From contig NZ_SBIW01000002.1 in the NCBI RefSeq assembly GCF_004054195.1, forward strand, positions 496,001-560,000: a DNA stretch of 64,000 nucleotides, given 5' to 3'. A program made the translations under genes and the position numbers. How positions within the stretch are numbered: the first letter of the stretch is position 1; the number at the start of each line of letters is the position of its first letter. A model generated the notes under the pieces. The model worked only from the letters and a program-made list of their open reading frames with translations. It was not told where the DNA came from and made no database searches. Below, piece by piece: positions 25,084 to 32,558 of this stretch. The stretch is from Mucilaginibacter gilvus (GTDB lineage: Bacteria > Bacteroidota > Bacteroidia > Sphingobacteriales > Sphingobacteriaceae).

Positions 25084-26292
25084 CTATACAGCAGTTAACA
25101 CATTTTTGCCCGCCAGCTCAGTTACATCATCAAAATAGGTTGCGGCCAGTTCCTCCCAACTAAAATTACTGCTGTATTGTAGCCCCTCCTCAATAAATTG
25201 GGCATGCATGGCTTGGTTGGCCAATAACAGGCGTATTTTACCGGCATATTCTTTGGCGTTATAAGGCTGGCATTTAAACCCGTTTACGCCTTGGTTAATA
25301 AAATCTTTAGAGCCCCCGCCATCTGCTATTACACAAGGCAAGCCCGAAGCCATGGCCTCCAGCACCACATTCCCATAGGTTTCGGATACGGAGGGGAACA
25401 GAAAAACATCCGAAGAGGCATACAATACAGCCAACTGGCTGTGATTTATCTTGCCTGTAAAAATGGCTTTCGGCATCCGGGTTTTAGAGGCTTTCAGGGC
25501 GGTGCCGTCGCCAGCTATTATAAAATTCAACGGTTCGGCACTATTTTGCAGCTCCTCATACACTTCAAACAGTGTTTCCAAATTTTTCTCCCAAACCACC
25601 CTGCTGGCAAACAAAATGCAGGGGTTGCTATTCCCGGTTAGTTTTTGCAAGGTGTTCTTATTCTTTTTATATGGTGAAAATAAGTTGGTGTCGATACCGC
25701 GCTTCCATAGCTGCATACGCTGTGGTGCTATGCCAATGCCGCTTAGTTCCGCCTCAATGCTTTCAGAGGGTACATACACTTTGTGGCATTGGTTATAAAA
25801 GGTCTTATGGTTAGCTGCAAGTAACTGCTTCATGCTGCTTATTAAAAATGGCGCATGCTTAAAATAGTAATCGATATAAGAAAGAAAATGTGTGTGATAG
25901 ATAGAAATTACGGGCAGCTTATTTTGCACCGCATAATTTAAACCAAAGCTGCCCAGCAGCGATGGCGTTGCAATATGCACCACATCGGGCGCGAAATGCT
26001 GCAGCGTTTCTTTTAATCTGCTTTGCGCAAAAACAGGCAATGCCATAGAATATCCCGCGTTTATAGGCAGGTTTAAGGTGGGTACTTTAATACTTTCGAA
26101 CCCGCGTATGTTTGACGGCCCATCGCCATAAACAAACAGGAACTCAAACCGCTCACGGTCTATACGATCAATCAGCTGGTACATGGTGCGTATGGCACCG
26201 TCCAGTCCTTCCGTTAATATCTCCGCAAAAAAAGCTACTCTAACTTTGCGTTGGATACCGGCCAGCTCAAAACCCGCGTATTGGCTCATCAT
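25084..26292 (-). CDS. GT4-type glycosyltransferase
   Basis: A 402-residue cytosolic enzyme of the GT-B fold. The N-terminal acceptor half contains VRVAFFAEILTEGLDGAIRT (about 18-37) and the C-terminal donor-binding half contains ILFASRVVWEKNLETLFEVY, LNFIIAGDGTAL and FLFPSVSETYGNVVLEAMAS, with the conserved EX7E-type Glu pair (E in SETYG and E in VVLEAMASG). This resembles GT4 enzymes that glycosylate diacylglycerol or polysaccharide precursors. Donor and acceptor are not evident. It stands alone, without other envelope biosynthesis genes next to it; a 54-residue membrane peptide gene lies immediately upstream. Confidence 0.92.
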   Translation of the reverse strand: MMSQYAGFELAGIQRKVRVAFFAEILTEGLDGAIRTMYQLIDRIDRERFEFLFVYGDGPSNIRGFESIKVPTLNLPINAGYSMALPVFAQSRLKETLQHFAPDVVHIATPSLLGSFGLNYAVQNKLPVISIYHTHFLSYIDYYFKHAPFLISSMKQLLAANHKTFYNQCHKVYVPSESIEAELSGIGIAPQRMQLWKRGIDTNLFSPYKKNKNTLQKLTGNSNPCILFASRVVWEKNLETLFEVYEELQNSAEPLNFIIAGDGTALKASKTRMPKAIFTGKINHSQLAVLYASSDVFLFPSVSETYGNVVLEAMASGLPCVIADGGGSKDFINQGVNGFKCQPYNAKEYAGKIRLLLANQAMHAQFIEEGLQYSSNFSWEELAATYFDDVTELAGKNVLTAV

Positions 26293-26302
26293 CCATTACT
26301 TA

Positions 26303-26467
26303 TTAATAAGGAACCGGGTGACCGCGACGGCTTTTGCGTTTTATTTTATATTGAAGTTTCTCTTGTTTTGATATACCTTCTTTCTTCGGCGTGCGCATGG
26401 CCACCCAAATTACAAATGCTGCTATAGCCAGCATCACCAGGTCAACTGTGCTGTATCCCGCTTCCAT
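26303..26467 (-). CDS. Small single-pass membrane protein, 54 residues
   Basis: A short frame with a plausible start at 26467 encodes MEAGYSTVDLVMLAIAAFVI, then WVAMRTPKKEGISKQEKLQY and a basic C-terminal tail. One transmembrane helix (about residues 8-25) is followed by a highly positive segment, so the tail should face the cytoplasm. It ends 10 bases before the glycosyltransferase start, which suggests co-transcription. No family is recognised. A run of 12 G lies about 110 bases upstream. Confidence 0.55.
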   Translation of the reverse strand: MEAGYSTVDLVMLAIAAFVIWVAMRTPKKEGISKQEKLQYKIKRKSRRGHPVPY

Positions 26468-26576
26468 AGTTTTGTTTTTTTGATACTATAAAGCTACGGT
26501 CTTAGTTTAACCGGTATGTTAAGTTGTTATTATGATACGGCTTATCAAAAAGAGCCAGTAATAGGCGATAATTTTT

Positions 26577-26588
26577 GGGGGGGGGGGG
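26577..26588. repeat. Homopolymer tract of 12 G
   Basis: An uninterrupted run of 12 G in the gap between the sigma factor gene and the small membrane protein gene. Such tracts slip during replication and are also prone to assembly error. It lies upstream of the minus-strand small protein and glycosyltransferase genes. Confidence 0.9.
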
Positions 26589-26705
26589 ACTGTATTTACC
26601 AGGGCTTGGGAGGAATTTGCCGCTGATGTTGATTTATTGATCATGCCTGCAGGCGTGCCAGGTAATCAATAAATCATATATCAAGTTAATCTTCGGGGGA
26701 TTTGG

Positions 26706-27275
26706 TTAACCTGCCAGGCAGTGGCGCTCTCTTGTTGCTAAGCTGTTCAACTTGTCTTTTAAAATGGCACGGGCACGGTGCAGGGTGGTGCGCGATAATA
26801 ATTCCGACATACCCAAACTGCTGCCTATTTCCTGGTGCGAGTAGCCTTCAATGGCGTACATATTAAATACGGAGCGGTAGGTTTTTGGCAACTCCTGTAC
26901 CATTTGCATCAATTCCTGTGCTTCTAAACCGTTGGCGTTGTAGCTGTTACTCACCGGGATGTTCTGCTCGGCAAAGTCATCAACCAAAACCATCGTTTTT
27001 GCTTTGCGATAGCGGGATATAGCACTGTGTACCATAATACGGCGGATCCACCCTTCCAGGCTGCCTTCGCCGCGGTAGTTTTTCATGTTTTTAAACATTT
27101 TAATAAACCCTTCCTGCAGGATATCCTGGGCCTCATCTTTATCTTTTGCATAGCGCATACATACGGCAAGCATTTTAGGAGCAAGCATTTTATACAACTG
27201 TTCCTGTTGCTTTCTGTCGTTCCGTAAGCATCCTTCCCAAAGGCTGCTTAATTTTGTGTCGGTGTTCGGTGTCAT
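26706..27275 (-). CDS. ECF-type RNA polymerase sigma factor
   Basis: A 189-residue sigma-70 family protein with region 2 (MLAVCMRYAKDKDEAQDILQ, then EGFIKMFKNMKNYRGEGSLE and GWIRRIMVHSAISRYRK, about 30-95) and region 4 (LPKTYRSVFNMYAIEGYSHQ, then EIGSSLGMSELLSRTTLHRA, about 130-175). No anti-sigma factor gene is adjacent, unlike the FecI/FecR-type pairs common in this phylum. It is monocistronic or followed by the small membrane protein after a 238-base gap. Targets are unknown. Confidence 0.95.
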   Translation of the reverse strand: MTPNTDTKLSSLWEGCLRNDRKQQEQLYKMLAPKMLAVCMRYAKDKDEAQDILQEGFIKMFKNMKNYRGEGSLEGWIRRIMVHSAISRYRKAKTMVLVDDFAEQNIPVSNSYNANGLEAQELMQMVQELPKTYRSVFNMYAIEGYSHQEIGSSLGMSELLSRTTLHRARAILKDKLNSLATRERHCLAG

Positions 27276-27303
27276 AGTGATATTGTCGTGATTCGGTATA
27301 TGC

Positions 27304-27311
27304 CAAAACTA
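27304..27311 (-). promoter_or_regulatory. Promoter -7 element of the ECF sigma factor gene
   Basis: On the minus strand TAGTTTTG matches TAnnTTTG, 28 bases upstream of the ATG at 27275. An upstream TTG is present, but with short spacing. Confidence 0.4.
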
Positions 27312-27370
27312 AACCATTTTTGCAAGTAGTTGATTTTAAGCATATTAAATTCATAGGCGATTTTAAACTG

Positions 27371-27455
27371 TTCGCTTCCGTACAGTTAGCGTTCTTTAGC
27401 GTACGTTATTTTTTGTGTACCCTTCACACTGAGTAAACAGCCTTCCGGAAGCGAA
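27371..27455. repeat. 10-bp inverted repeat TTCGCTTCCG/CGGAAGCGAA
   Basis: TTCGCTTCCG (27371-27380) and its exact inverse (27446-27455) are 65 bases apart in the divergent gap between the sigma factor and the FAD-dependent dehydrogenase. The left arm is also nested in ACTGTTCGCTTCCGTACAGT. The rest of this 360-base gap shows no gene. It may be an operator or a remnant of a mobile element. Confidence 0.4.
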
Positions 27456-27597
27456 AATAGTTGTGATACAACAGTGTGTTAAATAATTGTAAAGTGGGTG
27501 TTTTCACGGGGTAATGTCCCGCCAAAACACCTGTTATACGCCAAGAAAAGACGGGACTATCGAAAACCGCCAACTGAAAACTGCCAACTGAAAAAAC

Positions 27598-27605
27598 TAT
27601 CTTTG
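27598..27605 (+). promoter_or_regulatory. Promoter -7 element of the FAD-dependent dehydrogenase gene
   Basis: TATCTTTG matches TAnnTTTG and lies 30 bases upstream of the ATG at 27636. Confidence 0.5.
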
Positions 27606-27635
27606 TACCATCCAGGATAAAAACCCGGCAACAAC

Positions 27636-29186
27636 ATGATAAAAGAAGCAGAAATTGTTTGTCCGCCCGGGCAACAGGAAGATGAAGCGGTTTTAACCGC
27701 TCTTGCATCCACAGCTATTAATATCCCACAGAAAAGGATAAAAGGCTTTAAGGTACTCAAGCGATCGATTGATGCGCGGGGCCGGAAGGTACTCTACCGG
27801 ATGCAGCTGAGTATTTATATCGACGAGCCATACACGCCCGAGATCTACAACCATCAATATAAAAATGTAAAGGATGCCAAGCCGGTTATTATAGTAGGCG
27901 CAGGCCCTGCCGGTTTGTTTGCCGCGCTACAATGCATCGGGCAAGGCTTAAAACCTATCATCGTAGAACGCGGCAAGGATGTGAAGCAACGCCGGCGCGA
28001 CCTGGCCAACATCAATAAACAGGGATTGGTAAACCCGGAATCGAACTATTGCTTTGGTGAGGGCGGCGCCGGTACCTATTCTGACGGGAAGCTTTACACC
28101 CGCAGCACCAAGCGCGGCGATGTTACCGGCGTACTAAAAACGTTTGTGGCCCACGGCGCTACCGAAGATATTTTGGTGGATGCCCGCCCGCACATTGGCA
28201 CCAACAAGCTCCCGCAGATCATCACCGCCATGCGCGAAAGTATCCTGAACGCAGGTGGCGAGGTACTGTTTGATACTAAAGTAACTTCACTATTGGTATC
28301 ATTTGGAAAGATGCAAGGTGTGCAGTTAGCCAACAGCGAAAAGTTAATGGCCGATGCCGTGATACTGGCTACCGGACACTCGGCGCACGATATGTTCCGG
28401 ATGCTGCACGCGCAGGGGATCTTGATAGAGGCCAAGCCGTTCGCCCTCGGTGTACGGATAGAACATCCCCAGGAGATCATAGACCGCGCCCAGTATCATT
28501 GCGAATACCGGGGACCAGACCTGCCCCCATCCTATTATAACTTGGTGGAACAGGTAGACGACCGCGGCGTATTCTCTTTTTGCATGTGCCCGGGTGGCAT
28601 CATAGCCCCCTGCGCTACAGCTGCAGATGAAATTGTAGTGAACGGCTGGAGCCCCAGCAAACGAAATAACCCTTTCGCCAATTCGGGCACCGTTGTACAG
28701 ATCAACATGGAAGATGTAAAAGGCGATATGGCCGATCCGTTCCGCATGCTGGATTTTCAACAGAAAGCCGAGCACCTGGCGTTTAAAGCCGGTGGCGGTA
28801 ACCTGGTAGCACCGGCACAGCGCATGGTTGATTTTGTAGAACGACGCGTATCTGCCAACCTGCCCGTAAATTCCTACCTCCCCGGTTGTAAAAGCGTGGA
28901 TTTAATTGAAGTACTGCCCGATTGGATCCACGCCCGCCTGCGCAAAGCGTTACCTGCCTTTGGCCGCAAAATGAAAGGGTATTATACCAACGAAGCCATA
29001 TTAGTTGGGGTAGAATCGCGCACCTCGTCGCCCATCAAAGTACCACGCGACAGGGAAACCTACCAGCATCCGCAGGTTGCGGGTTTATTCCCATGCGGAG
29101 AAGGCGCGGGTTATGCCGGTGGGATTATCTCCGCCGCGATTGATGGGGTGAATTGCGCGGACGGGGTGGCAAGGTTTTTTGCTTAA
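27636..29186 (+). CDS. FAD-dependent dehydrogenase/oxidoreductase (COG2509-like)
   Basis: A 516-residue flavoprotein. An N-terminal domain of about 80 residues (ending IYIDEPYTPEIYNHQ) precedes the Rossmann FAD-binding motif VIIVGAGPAGLFAALQCIGQ (about 85-104). A conserved FGEGGAGTYSDGKLYTRSTK segment, a second dinucleotide signature ADAVILATGHSAHDMFRML, and the C-terminal FPCGEGAGYAGGIISAAIDG complete the FAD site. Length and motif order fit the large uncharacterised FAD-dependent dehydrogenase family. The substrate is unknown. It appears to be a single-gene unit. Confidence 0.9.
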   Translation: MIKEAEIVCPPGQQEDEAVLTALASTAINIPQKRIKGFKVLKRSIDARGRKVLYRMQLSIYIDEPYTPEIYNHQYKNVKDAKPVIIVGAGPAGLFAALQCIGQGLKPIIVERGKDVKQRRRDLANINKQGLVNPESNYCFGEGGAGTYSDGKLYTRSTKRGDVTGVLKTFVAHGATEDILVDARPHIGTNKLPQIITAMRESILNAGGEVLFDTKVTSLLVSFGKMQGVQLANSEKLMADAVILATGHSAHDMFRMLHAQGILIEAKPFALGVRIEHPQEIIDRAQYHCEYRGPDLPPSYYNLVEQVDDRGVFSFCMCPGGIIAPCATAADEIVVNGWSPSKRNNPFANSGTVVQINMEDVKGDMADPFRMLDFQQKAEHLAFKAGGGNLVAPAQRMVDFVERRVSANLPVNSYLPGCKSVDLIEVLPDWIHARLRKALPAFGRKMKGYYTNEAILVGVESRTSSPIKVPRDRETYQHPQVAGLFPCGEGAGYAGGIISAAIDGVNCADGVARFFA

Positions 29187-29232
29187 CCTATCTTGGCGAA
29201 AGGCTGCTAAAACCTAAACCCGATTGGCGGGA

Positions 29233-29254
29233 AAGCCGCTTCTACCAGCGGCTT
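29233..29254. repeat. Intergenic hairpin element, copy 1
   Basis: AAGCCGC-TTCTACCA-GCGGCTT is a 7-bp stem with an 8-base loop, part of a GC-rich structured stretch (about 29200-29290) between the dehydrogenase and DinB genes. A similar hairpin with loop TTCTATCA lies at 55693-55710. It may be a dispersed structured element or a terminator of the dehydrogenase gene. Confidence 0.5.
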
Positions 29255-29342
29255 GGACAGAAAGATGGGCTAACGGCGCCGATGAAACCCCAGGCATTGC
29301 TTTTCAGAAAAACCTAAAGGCCCTGTCATTCGTTGAACGGAT

Positions 29343-29825
29343 ATGAGCACTTCCCAACAACTAAACGCATCTCTGCAAAGCATCCTCAGTGGCGACCCAT
29401 GGTATGGGCCGAACACGTATGATATTATTGATAATATCTCCTTTGATGCGGCTTATGAAACGCCGCCGGGTTCGGTGCATAATATAGCAGGCATCGTACT
29501 ACACATGCTTGGCTGGACTTTAGAAACCACGGCCCGTATGCAGGGGCAAACAGCTGGCGAACCCGCAGGCGGCGACTGGGCCGACCCCGGCCTGCCCGAT
29601 GAGCAAAAATGGCAGCACCTTGTCAACAGTTTTAAATTGGCCAACCTTACGCTGAGCGGAATAATAGAAGATTTCCCGGAAGATAAATGGAATGCGCCTA
29701 CCAATGATAAACGCAACCGCAAATTGGGTACGGGAGTAAGTTACCGCGCGCTTGTAGAAGGCTTGATACAGCACCACGTTTACCACAGCGGGCAACTGGC
29801 GCTGCTGAACAGGATAGTTGGGTGA
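29343..29825 (+). CDS. DinB-like metal-dependent four-helix protein
   Basis: A 160-residue cytosolic protein with the DinB/YfiT fold. Predicted metal-binding His residues fall in SVHNIAGIVLHMLGW (about 40-55) and in the C-terminal LIQHHVYHSGQLALL (about 142-156). The HxxYHxGQ motif near the end is typical of the family. Members include thiol S-transferases and many of unknown function; nothing here points to the substrate. It is convergent with the HMA-like gene. Confidence 0.85.
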   Translation: MSTSQQLNASLQSILSGDPWYGPNTYDIIDNISFDAAYETPPGSVHNIAGIVLHMLGWTLETTARMQGQTAGEPAGGDWADPGLPDEQKWQHLVNSFKLANLTLSGIIEDFPEDKWNAPTNDKRNRKLGTGVSYRALVEGLIQHHVYHSGQLALLNRIVG

Positions 29826-29897
29826 GGATGTTCGCAGTTTACAGATAACGGTGAGCAGGCATAAATGCAGCTTAAGCAAACCGTGAACTGCCAAAAG

Positions 29898-30110
29898 CTA
29901 TTTCAGTTCCTCGCAACTAAAGCCTGCTATTCTTAGGATGTGGTTGATGGTTTGCGGCTCGATACGACTGCTTACGATGCGAAGCACCCGGTCGCAATCC
30001 TCCAGGTCGAAAGTGTATTGTTTGATATCGGCCAGGGCGCTTAACAATGGTTGTAAGCGGCTTGCCTGCCCCGGCGTAGCAACACTTGTTTTAAATATCA
30101 GCACATCCAT
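29898..30110 (-). CDS. Small HMA-like fold protein without metal-binding CxxC
   Basis: A 70-residue protein. The pattern of strands and helices (MDVLIFKTSVATPGQASRLQ, LLSALADIKQYTFDLEDCDR, VLRIVSSRI, INHILRIAGFSCEEL) resembles heavy-metal-associated ferredoxin-like domains. The CxxC between strand 1 and helix 1 is replaced by TSVATPG, so copper chaperone activity is unlikely. Similar proteins are common in Bacteroidota as uncharacterised genes. It is convergent with DinB and lies downstream of the ECF sigma/membrane protein pair, with a terminator-like hairpin between. Confidence 0.75.
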   Translation of the reverse strand: MDVLIFKTSVATPGQASRLQPLLSALADIKQYTFDLEDCDRVLRIVSSRIEPQTINHILRIAGFSCEELK

Positions 30111-30146
30111 AGGTTTGTTGTTTTAGGTGTATGTTCAATTAATAAA

Positions 30147-30183
30147 CTAACGTCCCGCTGAAACAAGCTCAGCAGGACGTTAG
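30147..30183 (-). terminator. Hairpin terminator after the sigma/membrane protein pair
   Basis: A 15-bp stem with one mismatch (CTAACGTCCCGCTGA and TCAGCAGGACGTTAG, loop AACAAGC) lies 5 bases after the membrane protein stop. On the minus strand it is followed by the T-rich TTTATTAATT. Confidence 0.75.
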
Positions 30184-30188
30184 AGATC

Positions 30189-30599
30189 TTACTCTTTACT
30201 TTTTTCTTCCTTTGTTTCAAATTGGGCTTCCGGTTTATCGCCCTTAAAAGCATCTCTGCCCATCCAGCCTTCCCCTTTTCTTCCCCAGCCGCAGCGGTCT
30301 TTCCATTGGGCTTTAAAATGGTCGCGTTCTTCGGGGCTCATGCCTCTAAAACGTTCTTCCATCATTTGCTTACGGCGCATCCATGGGGCACCACCCGGCC
30401 CGCCTTTGCCACCAAAACCGAAGAGAATTTTGCTCAGTATAAATATACCCATGGCTTGCCAAAAGGTAATGGCGCCCACGTGTAAGATCTCTGGCAGCAG
30501 GTGATTCCACAGCTGCATTACTACGTAACTTACCAGGGCTAATATCGCTGCTATTCCAAACGGAATAAGGAATAGTTTTTTTCTATTTTTTATATTCAT
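30189..30599 (-). CDS. Membrane protein cotranscribed with an ECF sigma factor
   Basis: A 136-residue protein starting at ATG 30599 (MNIKNRKKLF); the longer frame would need TTG. Two hydrophobic helices (FLIPFGIAAILALVSYVVMQ and AITFWQAMGIFILSKILFGF) are followed by GGKGGPGGAPWMRRKQMMEE and a charged tail with MSPEERDHFKAQWKDRCGWG. The tail recalls LTxxQ/Spy-like or other charged helical regions but is too short to assign. It starts 14 bases after the sigma factor stop. An anti-sigma role is possible from position only; no classical anti-sigma domain is visible. Confidence 0.75.
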   Translation of the reverse strand: MNIKNRKKLFLIPFGIAAILALVSYVVMQLWNHLLPEILHVGAITFWQAMGIFILSKILFGFGGKGGPGGAPWMRRKQMMEERFRGMSPEERDHFKAQWKDRCGWGRKGEGWMGRDAFKGDKPEAQFETKEEKSKE

Positions 30600-30613
30600 T
30601 TTAATAGTTTTTA

Positions 30614-31174
30614 TCAATAATCATTAATTTCATCGTACAATTGCTTTAAACGCTTACGTAAATGCAGCACCGCATAACGCTTACGCGATACCAAAGTGTT
30701 GATGTTTTCGCCGGTACGTTTTGCAATTTCTTCAAAAGGAACATCGTCCAGTTCGTGCCAAATGAACACCTGCCGCTGCAGCTCGGGCAATTCATCAAGC
30801 GCTAAAAAAAGCTGTTCCCAAAAAAGGTTGCGTACGTACTCGGTTTCAGGTGTGCGGGCCTCGGTGAGCAGAATGTCGCTAAAGTCCGGCGCATCATCGT
30901 CATCCCTGGCATCGTTGCCCAGCATATCATCCAGCAGGGTCTCGGTATGCTTTTTATGCTTATCCAGTATCTTGTTACGCGCAACACGATACAGCCAGGC
31001 GCTGGTTTGTTCTATCGGCTCCGAGTTAACCACGTTGCTAAACTGGTACCAAACATCCTGCAGAATGTCCTCGGCATCGGCATCGCTTTTCACCCGTTTG
31101 CGGATAAACCCCAACAGGCTTTTACCATACGCTGTAATAGTGTGTATGATATGGCTGTTTTTATCTTGGGGCAT
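30614..31174 (-). CDS. Sigma-70 family (ECF-like) RNA polymerase sigma factor
   Basis: A 186-residue protein starting at ATG 31174 (MPQDKNSHII); an upstream TTG would add five residues. Region 2 spans about 15-75 (SLLGFIRKRVKSDADAEDIL, QDVWYQFSNV, SAWLYRVARNKILDKHKK) and region 4 about 125-180 (ALDELPELQRQVFIWHELDD, VPFEEIAKRTGENINTLVSR, KRYAVLHLRKRLKQLYDEI). An acidic linker (NDARDDDDAPDFSD) separates them. It is the first gene of a two-gene unit with the membrane protein at 30189-30599, which may respond to an envelope signal. Confidence 0.93.
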   Translation of the reverse strand: MPQDKNSHIIHTITAYGKSLLGFIRKRVKSDADAEDILQDVWYQFSNVVNSEPIEQTSAWLYRVARNKILDKHKKHTETLLDDMLGNDARDDDDAPDFSDILLTEARTPETEYVRNLFWEQLFLALDELPELQRQVFIWHELDDVPFEEIAKRTGENINTLVSRKRYAVLHLRKRLKQLYDEINDY

Positions 31175-31287
31175 TACTACGCTTTGCAATTGTATGAGTG
31201 TTTAAATATAAAGACGACTGTGCCGTAAAAACATTTTAAACTATTTTTTATTTTTTTGACGATGCGCCCAGGGTCATAAAAAACAAA

Positions 31288-31315
31288 AGGGATAAGCTAT
31301 TTAAAGCCTATCCCT
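31288..31315 (-). terminator. Terminator of the holin-like/YtxH cassette
   Basis: AGGGATA...TATCCCT with an inner GCT/AGC pair forms a hairpin. On the minus strand it is followed by TTTGTTTTTT. It lies 39 bases after the stop of the last cassette gene. Confidence 0.8.
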
Positions 31316-31353
31316 CTAAAGCCGTGTTTCACAACAAGGCCTGAATGTTTTAT

Positions 31354-31788
31354 TTAATATTTCACGTATGCCTGTGGAGGCACGGGCTCTTCTTCTTCAT
31401 CTTCCTTTTTTGCGAATTTGTTAAACAGCGCCTTAGCTTTACCCCAAACACCGCTCACCGCATCTTCGCTGATATAGTGTGACGCCTTTTGAGACAGTAT
31501 CCCTACCAGCGTTTTCACCAAAAAATTCGAATGCTTAAATATAGTTTTGTTTAATGTTAACGGCAAGGCTATTCTTGATATCAACCCTAAAAAATCCTGG
31601 TTAAAAAAGCTCTCGTTTTTAACACCGTCAACCGTTGGCGATTTTGGGAATAGCGTCATTGCTGTAGAGAAAATAGCTGCCGGGCTGCTAAAACGTTGCT
31701 TTAAAGCCACGGCTTTCTCAACCTCCAGGTTTTTCAGCCTCGTTATTTCTGCTTTCAGGTCGTTTACATTCTGTATCAGGATTTCCAT
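31354..31788 (-). CDS. Conserved hypothetical protein of the holin-like/YtxH cassette
   Basis: A 144-residue protein of unknown function. It begins with a predicted coiled coil (LIQNVNDLKAEITRLKNLEV, about 3-22), has no strong membrane segment, and ends in an acidic stretch (KKEDEEEEPVPPQAYVKY). It starts 3 bases before the upstream holin-like gene stop context, so it is in the same transcript. Position suggests that it works with the membrane proteins encoded upstream, perhaps in envelope stress protection. No domain is recognised. Confidence 0.75.
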   Translation of the reverse strand: MEILIQNVNDLKAEITRLKNLEVEKAVALKQRFSSPAAIFSTAMTLFPKSPTVDGVKNESFFNQDFLGLISRIALPLTLNKTIFKHSNFLVKTLVGILSQKASHYISEDAVSGVWGKAKALFNKFAKKEDEEEEPVPPQAYVKY

Positions 31789-31791
31789 ATC

Positions 31792-32130
31792 TTATTTAAA
31801 TAGCTTTCTTACCAATATGTTAACAATAGGGCGCTCTATTGGCTTTTTGGCAACCAACAAAACTATAGCCAGCAGCATATATAATATTGCAACCGAGCCA
31901 AAGCCCATCCAATACGAGTGCATTACATCGCCAAGAAAGAGGGCCAGCGTAAAACTCGCAAACAAAAAGGTAAGTAAAAAAAAGACAACCACCGTCAGCT
32001 CAACCACAACGTTGGCTACAATAGCGGTGCTGCGTTCTATTACTTCTAATTTTAACAGCTTTACGCGGGTTTCAACGTACTCCTGCGCCTGTTCAATAAT
32101 GGGGCGTGTTGCTTCTTTTTGTGGTTCCAT
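31792..32130 (-). CDS. Holin-like small membrane protein (Phage_holin_3_6 type)
   Basis: A 112-residue protein with an N-terminal amphipathic helix (AQEYVETRVKLLKLEVIERS) and two transmembrane hairpin helices (VVVELTVVVFFLLTFLFASF and YWMGFGSVAILYMLLAIVLL). This matches the putative holin superfamily found in many non-phage chromosomes. It is followed by the 144-residue protein and preceded by a YtxH-like gene, a trio common in Bacteroidota. It is not part of a prophage here; the role is probably membrane stress rather than lysis. Confidence 0.82.
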   Translation of the reverse strand: MEPQKEATRPIIEQAQEYVETRVKLLKLEVIERSTAIVANVVVELTVVVFFLLTFLFASFTLALFLGDVMHSYWMGFGSVAILYMLLAIVLLVAKKPIERPIVNILVRKLFK

Positions 32131-32177
32131 AAATAGCGATAATGTTTAGGGCCTTACTTAAACCGAAAACGGTAAAC

Positions 32178-32444
32178 TTATGCGTGCTCCAGGTCGTCCT
32201 GGTATTCTTCTTCGGTAGATTTTACTTTACTTTTAATATTTTCTACTACCGTATCTTTCAGGTTCAACAACCTGTCAATCTCGTTAGAGGCGGTTTCTTT
32301 TAAGGTATCGCCCAGGCTCTTTAATGAATCGGAAAGTTTGTCACGGGTCTCTGTACCTCTTTCTGGTGCAAATAAAATTCCAAGTGCCGCTCCTGCTGCT
32401 AATCCTGCAAGCAGCGCGACAACCACTTTTGTGTTATCGTTCAT
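32178..32444 (-). CDS. YtxH domain protein
   Basis: An 88-residue protein. It has one N-terminal hydrophobic segment (VVVALLAGLAAGAALGILFA) followed by the YtxH hallmark PERGTETRDKLSDSLKSLGD, and then a long amphipathic helix. YtxH proteins are general stress proteins of unknown biochemical role. It is the first gene of the three-gene cassette with the holin-like and 144-residue proteins. Confidence 0.9.
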   Translation of the reverse strand: MNDNTKVVVALLAGLAAGAALGILFAPERGTETRDKLSDSLKSLGDTLKETASNEIDRLLNLKDTVVENIKSKVKSTEEEYQDDLEHA

Positions 32445-32558
32445 ATTATATTAATTTTTAAGTTGAATATTTGTTTTATTAATTATCAAATTTATTTGCT
32501 GCGATAGTTTAAAACGCATTTCTGCAATATACTAATAACGCTCAAGAGCGCTTTATTG

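Noticed and set aside
31354..32444. Prophage because of a holin-like gene
   Set aside because: No structural, integrase or lysis genes are near, and the cassette is of the chromosomal YtxH/holin-superfamily type.
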